In this document: positions 33,246 through 39,191 of the stretch, one piece after another
How the letters are laid out: each line of letters opens with the position of its first letter
How positions within the stretch are numbered: the first letter of the stretch is position 1
Assembly (NCBI GenBank): GCA_947454305.1
Contig: CANGJE010000018.1
Coordinates: forward strand, 1-39,191
DNA: 39,191 nucleotides
Direction of reading: 5' to 3'
DNA from: Oxalobacteraceae bacterium
GTDB lineage: Bacteria > Pseudomonadota > Gammaproteobacteria > Burkholderiales > Burkholderiaceae_D
Notes under the pieces: generated by a model
Seen by the model: only the letters and a program-made list of their open reading frames with translations
Told to the model about the DNA's origin: nothing
Database searches by the model: none
Translations under genes and position numbers: made by a program

Positions 33246-33611
33246 TTATTTAATCGTAACTAGATAAATTTTTACAGTCGTTTTACCTACGTTTTTGATG
33301 GCATAGGGTGCTTGATCTTCGGGCTTATCAAGATAAAGCGTGTCGCCAGCCTTTAACGGAACAGGCACAGTTTTGCCGTCTGGATAGTGGCGTTCCAGTT
33401 TGCCGCCTTGGATAACATACGCTGCTCTTGCCCCGGCTCTCGCAACGCTGGGCGCTTCACCACCTGCTTCTAAACTCCAGAGTACGCCAACGGCCTTGTC
33501 GCTCTTAAAAACTTCCTTAACTGTAGGAACAGGGGCATCTGCTGCAAACACTACAGGCGAAGAAAAAACGAAAAACACAGAAGATATCAAAAAGAAACTA
33601 ATTTTTTTCAT
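33246..33611 (-). CDS. Small secreted cupin-like protein
   Basis: This is a 121-residue protein with a Sec signal peptide (KKISFFLISSVFFVFSSPVVFAAD, cleavage after about residue 23) and one cupin barrel in the mature part (ARAAYVIQGGKLERHYPDGKTVPVPLKAGDTLYLDKPEDQAPYAIKNVGKTTVKIYLV). The full set of metal-binding histidines of classical cupins is not visible (one His, in LERHYPDG), so an enzymatic role is doubtful. A longer frame starts at 33752. AAAGGA before the ATG at 33611 and the signal peptide settle the start. It is the last gene of the acid-sugar operon, so it may bind a sugar acid in the periplasm. Confidence 0.8.
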   Translation of the reverse strand: MKKISFFLISSVFFVFSSPVVFAADAPVPTVKEVFKSDKAVGVLWSLEAGGEAPSVARAGARAAYVIQGGKLERHYPDGKTVPVPLKAGDTLYLDKPEDQAPYAIKNVGKTTVKIYLVTIK

Positions 33612-33717
33612 TGCTATCCTTTCGAAGAGTTGGTTAACACGTACTACTGATAAAAATAATAGCGGACTTTTGTGACATCTATTCATTCGCTGATAATTAT
33701 TTAAACCATCTGCCAAC

Positions 33718-35061
33718 TTAAAACCCCTGCAACATACATCCATACAAATCATCCGCCCCGACTTGTCCGCCTTTGAGTAAGACTTCTTTGCCGTTGATGA
33801 GCGGATCGTCCGAGATTAATGTGCAGACATGCGCGTTCTGTTTGAAATGACTGGCTTTGATTTCCAACGCAACGGCGCCTAACTGACGCATGGTAAAGCT
33901 GGAAGAATCTCCACCAGCCACAATCAATCGTGTGAGTCCTGCGCGTGCTAATGCTGTATGCGCGAGTCGCGAATACAGCAAACCGATACGGTTAGCGATG
34001 AAGGCTGGTGCAGACACGTTTGCGGGTAGTTTATCGAGCACAGCAGCGAGATGATTATCGTCAGGGCCTTTCGCAGTGTAGATAACCATGCTTTTACCTG
34101 TAGACAGGGCATCCAGCATTTGGTCTTCAAGCGATTTCAACGTATGTTCATCGGTACTGATGAGTTGTTCGGGTGTGATGCGTATCTCTTGAAAACCTGC
34201 AGCAATGGCCCAATCGATTTGTGCAGCCGATAAAGCAGAACAACTACCTGATAACACTAACAAACGATCTACCGGTGCCAGTGAGTGTGTCGGTTGAGGC
34301 GCTGCGATTTGATTTTGTTCACGCAGATGCGTACCTAATGCATGCGCTAAGCCTTGCGCTGCCATTGCGCAGATGATGCGCGAGCGAGCGAGCTGCCACA
34401 GGCTAGCGGCACCTGTGACGACTTGCTGCTGAGTGTAGCCATCAAACACAGCGCTATCTTCATTGGCAATTAGCGTGCTAAGTGTATTGGGATTTTTTTC
34501 ATGTTCATCTAGCACGCGTAAATCAATTAAACGTGTCGGTTTAAACCCTTGATCGGTAAGTATTTTTGCAAGATCCGATTCATGCATCGGTGTGACCGGA
34601 TGGCGCGACATCACCGGATGTCTGTCCAGCCGGTAAACATCACTACCAGCGCGTGCGTAGTGATGACCAAATAAGGTGTAGCGACCAAATTCTGGTGTCG
34701 CAGAAAACACCGGTACGAAACTTTGTGGCCATACTCGACGCATCAGTTGTATGGCCTCGCCTAAACTACCTATCGATGGTGATGAATCAAACGTTGAGCA
34801 GCACTTGTATTGAATGAAATTCAAACCTAGCTGCTGAAAATTTTCTAATACGGGCAGTAATTCGTCAGCCATCTGTGCAGGCGGTAGAGATCGTGCGGTG
34901 CCAGCAATGCCGATTACATCGTAGTGTTGAGCAGCCTTCTTTAATGCGTCAGGCGTTGGGTTAGAAAAAAATAACAAGGTACGCAAACCATGCCGGGCAT
35001 ATTGCGCAGCATTGTCAGAAGCACCGGTGAAATCATCACCGTAAAAAGCCAGACGAATCAT
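33718..35061 (-). CDS. oiaK: DUF1537 kinase, 3-oxo-isoapionate kinase-like
   Basis: This 447-residue member of the four-carbon acid sugar kinase family has FYGDDFTGASDNAAQYARHG at the N-terminus, QYKCCSTFDSSPSIGSLGEAI in place of the usual KIDSTLRGN, LFGHHYARAGSDVYRLDRHPVMSRHPVTPM, and the C-terminal ATP segment LIVAGGDSSSFTMRQLGAVALEI. This divergent form, together with the RuBisCO-like protein and the TRAP system in the same operon, matches the D-apionate pathway. There, OiaK phosphorylates 3-oxo-isoapionate before decarboxylation by a RuBisCO-like enzyme. The family is certain. The exact substrate is inferred from context. It starts 30 bases after the TRAP permease gene. Confidence 0.8.
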   Translation of the reverse strand: MIRLAFYGDDFTGASDNAAQYARHGLRTLLFFSNPTPDALKKAAQHYDVIGIAGTARSLPPAQMADELLPVLENFQQLGLNFIQYKCCSTFDSSPSIGSLGEAIQLMRRVWPQSFVPVFSATPEFGRYTLFGHHYARAGSDVYRLDRHPVMSRHPVTPMHESDLAKILTDQGFKPTRLIDLRVLDEHEKNPNTLSTLIANEDSAVFDGYTQQQVVTGAASLWQLARSRIICAMAAQGLAHALGTHLREQNQIAAPQPTHSLAPVDRLLVLSGSCSALSAAQIDWAIAAGFQEIRITPEQLISTDEHTLKSLEDQMLDALSTGKSMVIYTAKGPDDNHLAAVLDKLPANVSAPAFIANRIGLLYSRLAHTALARAGLTRLIVAGGDSSSFTMRQLGAVALEIKASHFKQNAHVCTLISDDPLINGKEVLLKGGQVGADDLYGCMLQGF

Positions 35062-35091
35062 AAGTAGAAGAGGCTGTTGTTTTTTAATTGG

Positions 35092-36954
35092 TTATTTCAA
35101 AAATCCGATAGATATCCACGGTATGCAAGCGACGATAACGATACCGACAAACAGAGCGATCATGTAACCAAGAATAGGACGCAAGCCTTCATCAGGATGC
35201 GTCTGACTGACTGCGCAAGCTCCGTAATAACCCACTCCGAATGGTGGCGAAAATAAGCCTAACCCCATAGATAAGATCACCACCATTGCGTACTGCACTT
35301 CATGGATACCCATCTCGCGTGCGATCGGAAATAGTAAAGGGCCAAACAAAACGATTGCAGGTATGCCTTCGAGTACGCTACCGAGAATAATGAAGGCGAC
35401 GATCGATACCGCCATAAACATAGCGGCGCCCCCGGGCAAGCCGGAGATCATTTCAGCTAATGCTTGTGAGAAGCCTGATTGCACTAGCGCCCATGCCATG
35501 GCGGTTGCAGTGCCTATGATGATTAAAATTGCGCCAGAAAGTGATACGGTTTCAACCAATATCGCGCCAAGACGACGTACATCAAACTGGCGGTAGATGA
35601 CTAAGCCAACGAGCAGGGAGTAGACCACGCCTACGGTAGACACTTCAGTAGCCGTAGCCACACCTTCAATCACTGCTGCGCGTATCACGAAAGGCAGTAG
35701 TAACGCAGGCAACGCGATTACAAAGCACTGCAAAATCTCACGTAGGCTAGCCCGTGGTGGAAGCTCAATCGTTTCGCGGCGGGCACGCCAACCAATCAAT
35801 AAGCAAAGCATCAGCGCCAACACTAAACCGGGCATTAATCCACCGGCAAACAGTGCAGCGATTGAAACACCGGTTACAGATCCAATGGTAATGAGCACAA
35901 TACTCGGCGGGATGGTTTCGGTCTGAGCTCCCGTAGCAGCAAGCAATGCGACTAACTCGCCACGCTTTTGTCCGCGCTTAATCATTTCCGGGAATAGCAC
36001 TGGCGCAATCGCAGCCATGTCGGCGGCTTTTGATCCTGAAATACCTGAAACCAAATACATAGCCCCAACCAATACGTACGACAACCCACCGCGCAAATGT
36101 CCCAATAGCGATGCTAAGAAGCTCACCATGGTGCGCGCCATGCCGGTCATTTCAATCACGAGCCCAAGAAATACAAACATCGGTACGGCGAGCAAAATCA
36201 AATGTGATACACCTTCATCAACGCGACCAACCACCACGCCTAATGGCATCGAGGTAGAGAGTGAAAGATACGAGAAGGTCGCTAACCCGAAAGCAAATGC
36301 GATAGGCATGCCTAACAAGACCGCAGATCCCACCACGCCGATAAAAAAGATCACGAGATTTGCATTACCCAGATCAGATAACACGGGCCCAATGCTGTGT
36401 AATGCTATTGCGAGTATCACCGCAATCAATGCAGCCGACAGCGTTTCACGCGTGCCGCGCATCATCAGCTTAACCAATGCAATAGCAATCATTAAACAGG
36501 TCGCAACTGGCATGGCGGCTGCGCGCCAGCCATCCGAAATCGACAGACCCGGTAATTCGATTTGCAGCTGCTGCATCAGATAATCAAAGCTGGGTTCAGC
36601 TAGCAGCGCTAAAAAACACAAGCAGGCTGTGTCAGAGGCCCATTCCCAGCGTGCGCGCCATACGTCATTGCATCCATTGACCAGAGCGGTCATGCGCATG
36701 TGAGCATTACGGTGCAGGGCAACGCTTGCGCCCATCATGGCTAGCCACAAAAAAAGTACGCTGGATAGTTCATCCGCAATGATGAGCGGTTTATGAAAAA
36801 CGTAGCGCGCAACTACACCGATAAACAGTAACACTATTTCAATAGCTGCCAGCGCTGCGGCGGGCAGCGAAACTAGCCATCCTAATAAAGTATCAATGCG
36901 AGCAAGTGTACTGCTGGGAGATACGGACGAATCGCTATCCGCGATCATGTTCAT
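35092..36954 (-). CDS. dctQM: TRAP transporter fused DctQ-DctM permease
   Basis: This is a 620-residue inner-membrane protein. Residues about 15-170 form a four-helix DctQ domain (IADELSSVLFLWLAMMGASVAL). Residues about 195-620 form the large DctM domain with many helices, including PMFVFLGLVIEMTGM, GLSYVLVGAMYLVSGISGSKAADMAAIAPVLFPEM and GLGLFSPPFGVGYYGACAV. It uses a Na+ or H+ gradient to import a carboxylate delivered by DctP. The start overlaps the DctP stop (ATGA at 36951-36954) and CAGGGAA precedes it. Fusion of Q and M is common. The substrate is probably the sugar acid processed by the operon. Confidence 0.94.
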   Translation of the reverse strand: MNMIADSDSSVSPSSTLARIDTLLGWLVSLPAAALAAIEIVLLFIGVVARYVFHKPLIIADELSSVLFLWLAMMGASVALHRNAHMRMTALVNGCNDVWRARWEWASDTACLCFLALLAEPSFDYLMQQLQIELPGLSISDGWRAAAMPVATCLMIAIALVKLMMRGTRETLSAALIAVILAIALHSIGPVLSDLGNANLVIFFIGVVGSAVLLGMPIAFAFGLATFSYLSLSTSMPLGVVVGRVDEGVSHLILLAVPMFVFLGLVIEMTGMARTMVSFLASLLGHLRGGLSYVLVGAMYLVSGISGSKAADMAAIAPVLFPEMIKRGQKRGELVALLAATGAQTETIPPSIVLITIGSVTGVSIAALFAGGLMPGLVLALMLCLLIGWRARRETIELPPRASLREILQCFVIALPALLLPFVIRAAVIEGVATATEVSTVGVVYSLLVGLVIYRQFDVRRLGAILVETVSLSGAILIIIGTATAMAWALVQSGFSQALAEMISGLPGGAAMFMAVSIVAFIILGSVLEGIPAIVLFGPLLFPIAREMGIHEVQYAMVVILSMGLGLFSPPFGVGYYGACAVSQTHPDEGLRPILGYMIALFVGIVIVACIPWISIGFLK

Positions 36955-37964
36955 GCAAGTTTCCCTGAGAATTTCTCGAGCAGAGCCCAGGCATCATCAC
37001 CAAACTCTTTGCGCCAGTTAGCGTAGTAATTACTGCTGCGAAGTTTGTCGCGGAAAGACGCTGGATCAGCGGTGTTGAAGGTCATACCTTTTTCTTCGAG
37101 AGATTTACGTAATTGGGCATTCATATCTGCGATGTCTTTGCGCTGCAAGACGGCAAATTCATTGAAATTTTTAGCAGCGATTTCTTGTAAGCGTGGCGGA
37201 ATTTTGTTCCAGGCGTTTTTATTTGAAAGCACCCAGAATCCATCCCACATGTGATTCGTCAAAGAACAGTACTTTTGTACTTCGTAGAGTCGCGCAACGG
37301 ATGCAATGGCAAGTGGATTTTCTTGTCCGTCGACGACGTGAGTTTGTAATGCAGAATACACCTCGTTGAAGCTGATGCCGGATGGTGCAGCACCCAGTGA
37401 TTCAAACAGCGATATCCACAGTTTGCCAATCGGTACACGAATTTTCATGCCCGACAAGTCAGCGACTGTCGCAATCGGTTTGACGTTGTTGGTGATTTGT
37501 CGGAAACCGTTATCCCAAATTTTATCCATCACGACCAGACCAGCGCCGGTGATTTGCGCGCGGATATGTTTGCCCAGATCACCGTCGAGTGCCTGCCAGA
37601 CTTGATCATAATTTTTAAACGCAAAGCCCACACCGGAGATCGCAGCTTTGGGTACGAGCGAGGAGAGTGCATTCGCGCCTGATACGGCAAAAAATTCCAA
37701 TGCGCCGCTACGAAGCTGCGCAAACATAGCCGGGTCGCCACCAAGCTGATTGTTGGGGAACACACGAATGTTTAACTTACCATCTGTTTGTTCTTTAATG
37801 GCTTTGGTCGCTTCTATTAATCGTGCTGACAAAGGATGGGTGGCTGGTAAATTCGTGCCGAATTTGTACTCGAATTCAGCAGCGCGCGCGGTGTGTACCC
37901 AAGGGCCAGCGATGGCAGCAGCACCGGTAGCGATTAAAAATTTGCGACGGTTAAATTGGGTCAT
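36951..37964 (-). CDS. dctP: TRAP transporter substrate-binding protein DctP
   Basis: This is a periplasmic solute receptor of 337 residues. The N-terminus MTQFNRRKFLIATGAAAIAG is a Tat signal (N-R-R-K-F-L), with cleavage near ARAAE. The mature protein begins FEYKFGTNLPATHPLSARLIEA. The carboxylate-binding Arg is expected in MKIRVPIGKLWISLFESLGAAPSGISFNEVYSALQTHVVDGQENP. AAGGAG precedes the ATG. It lies 47 bases after the RuBisCO-like gene. Context points to a sugar-acid ligand. Confidence 0.93.
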   Translation of the reverse strand: MTQFNRRKFLIATGAAAIAGPWVHTARAAEFEYKFGTNLPATHPLSARLIEATKAIKEQTDGKLNIRVFPNNQLGGDPAMFAQLRSGALEFFAVSGANALSSLVPKAAISGVGFAFKNYDQVWQALDGDLGKHIRAQITGAGLVVMDKIWDNGFRQITNNVKPIATVADLSGMKIRVPIGKLWISLFESLGAAPSGISFNEVYSALQTHVVDGQENPLAIASVARLYEVQKYCSLTNHMWDGFWVLSNKNAWNKIPPRLQEIAAKNFNEFAVLQRKDIADMNAQLRKSLEEKGMTFNTADPASFRDKLRSSNYYANWRKEFGDDAWALLEKFSGKLA

Positions 37965-38011
37965 AGTTCTCTCCTTGTTATCGTTTTTATGTGCGTATTA
38001 TGAGCGCGGGA

Positions 38012-39191
38012 TTATCCAGCGAATTTTTCTAATGCTTCTCTGAGTTCGCGGTGTGTTTTTGCAGCGACGTCAAGCGGCACGTTATTCATCGCCGCTTCCC
38101 ATGATTGCCTGAGCGCGGCAACGCCTGCTGCAATGCCTCCGGGATGAGCGAATAGTCCACCACCGGCAAGGTAAATCAGATCCGTTGATTGCAATGCAGC
38201 CCACGTGCCCGGTGCTTGATTGACTGTTTGCCCTGACGAAAACACCGGCATAACGGTACATGGCTTGTGTTTGAACAGCGGGATAAAACATTCGCGTGCT
38301 GAGGCGATTACGCTTTCGTCGTTTTCTTGAAACTTATTGGCTAAGCCATTGACATGCATTTGATCTGCACCAGCTAAACGCCACAGCTTTTGATACGCAA
38401 TGTAAGACCAGCCATCTTTTAGATAGCCCCAGCCATTACGATGTGCATGGATGGGGAGCTGTGAATGTTTACGAAATGCGTTAAAGCCTGTCAAACCAAC
38501 CGAGTTGAGACTCAGCATGGTTAAGGTGCCGCCGAGAGAGAGAACAAGATCATGCCGTCGTTTCATCTCATCGAGTTCACCGGTTAAGTTAAATGCATAC
38601 ATAACTTTTTTACCGCTGCGGTCTGCATGGCGATTAATCACATTCATCACTTTGCGAGCGCGCTCATCGAATGGACATGACGGACCATCTGCTTGTAGTT
38701 CATCATCTTTAATAAAATCAACACCAGCAGCACACAATTGATCAACAAACTCAGTTGTGCCATCAGCCGATAGACCCACAGAGGGTTTGATGATCGTGCC
38801 TACTAATGGACCAGTAGCTACTCCAGCTAAGTGGCGTGTACCAGCAATACCAAATGCCGGGCCGGGATAAGCGGCGGCGAATTCATCAGGTAATTCGATA
38901 TCAAGTAGACGTAACTTGGCGACGTGCTTGAGTTCATAAAGATTGCCAGCGACTGTGGCTAACAAATTTGGTAGCGACGCACCCAGATTTTGCAAAGGCC
39001 ACGAGAGTTTGAGTAGATAGCGTTTATTCGGAGCAGCACAAGGTTCATTCAGTGGCGTGATTTGCCAGGTGGCTGCTGCACGCGCTTTGAGTGCCTCATC
39101 TTCACCGGGAATAGCAACGAAGGTGCCGGATGATTGTTCACCTGCGATGATGTCTGCAGCACGTTCAGGTGCAGTAGCGGTATCAAGCTCG
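38012..39191 (-). CDS. oiaX: RuBisCO-like protein (3-oxo-isoapionate-4-phosphate decarboxylase-like), 5' end outside window
   Basis: The frame continues to the window edge, giving about 392 residues and lacking roughly the first 20-30. A RuBisCO large-subunit fold is clear: GTIIKPSVGL (active-site Lys), DFIKDDELQADGPSCPF with the carbamylated Lys and the metal-binding D-D-E, HAHRNGWG, MHVNGLANKF, and the phosphate-binding LAGGGLFAHPGG. The catalytic loop 6 Lys of true RuBisCO is missing (SSGQTVNQAPG), so it does not fix CO2. With an OiaK-like kinase and TRAP genes in the operon, a decarboxylase of 3-oxo-isoapionate 4-phosphate is the best fit. An internal ATG at 38995 is not the real start, since family sequence (RYLLKLSWP) continues upstream of it. 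Confidence 0.85.
   Translation of the reverse strand, partial: ELDTATAPERAADIIAGEQSSGTFVAIPGEDEALKARAAATWQITPLNEPCAAPNKRYLLKLSWPLQNLGASLPNLLATVAGNLYELKHVAKLRLLDIELPDEFAAAYPGPAFGIAGTRHLAGVATGPLVGTIIKPSVGLSADGTTEFVDQLCAAGVDFIKDDELQADGPSCPFDERARKVMNVINRHADRSGKKVMYAFNLTGELDEMKRRHDLVLSLGGTLTMLSLNSVGLTGFNAFRKHSQLPIHAHRNGWGYLKDGWSYIAYQKLWRLAGADQMHVNGLANKFQENDESVIASARECFIPLFKHKPCTVMPVFSSGQTVNQAPGTWAALQSTDLIYLAGGGLFAHPGGIAAGVAALRQSWEAAMNNVPLDVAAKTHRELREALEKFAG

Noticed and set aside
38012..39191. True CO2-fixing RuBisCO large subunit
   Set aside because: The loop 6 lysine is missing, no small-subunit or phosphoribulokinase gene is present, and the context is sugar-acid catabolism.

Overview
The window looks like chromosomal DNA of a free-living, metabolically versatile proteobacterium. 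A betaproteobacterium (Burkholderiales-like) fits best, because of the class I PHA synthase beside an acetate kinase/phosphotransacetylase operon, TRAP and branched-chain-type ABC uptake systems, and aromatic ring-cleavage genes. This is inferred from gene content only. I found no rRNA, tRNA or CRISPR array.

Left end (1-3540): the window opens inside an IS3-like insertion sequence. It has cut an ABC-type (FtsX/MacB-like) permease gene whose partner adaptor (HlyD/MacA-like) lies just upstream. A ferredoxin-NADP reductase and a TerB-like gene follow on the other strand, each near a strong terminator-like hairpin.

Carbon storage and acetate block (3547-9546, minus strand): usp, phaC, fabI, a MaoC-phosphotransacetylase fusion and ackA lie head to tail. 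The block starts behind a near-ideal FNR/Anr-type site with a well placed -10 box. I read it as a low-oxygen regulon that links polyhydroxyalkanoate synthesis to acyl-phosphate/acetate energy metabolism. A 13-bp tandem repeat runs into the 3' end of ackA.

Middle (9565-15301): a two-subunit nitrile hydratase-like enzyme, an AhpD-like protein, a MORN-repeat protein, an APC permease and a LysR regulator.

Aromatic catabolism operon (15414-25213, plus strand): two-subunit hydroquinone 1,2-dioxygenase, 4-hydroxymuconic semialdehyde dehydrogenase, maleylacetate reductase, a complete five-gene branched-chain-type ABC importer and a hydroxyquinol 1,2-dioxygenase. Together they would take up a substrate and carry hydroquinone and hydroxyquinol to beta-ketoadipate. 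The enzyme that makes hydroquinone is not in the window. A perfect 14-bp hairpin separates the dioxygenase genes from the dehydrogenase.

Mixed region (25274-30640): epoxide hydrolase-like protein, YaeQ, an orphan HigA-type antitoxin, an acyl-CoA ligase, and a cytochrome c/cytochrome b561 pair.

Acid-sugar block (30719-39191): a PdxA2-like dehydrogenase and a DUF1537 kinase are divergent. Next to them is a minus-strand operon of a RuBisCO-like protein (cut by the window end), TRAP DctP and fused DctQM, a second DUF1537 kinase of the 3-oxo-isoapionate-kinase type, and a small secreted cupin. This looks like uptake and breakdown of a branched or four-carbon sugar acid (apionate/isoapionate, threonate or erythronate) to a C3-C4 sugar phosphate. 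It is the most interesting part of the window.
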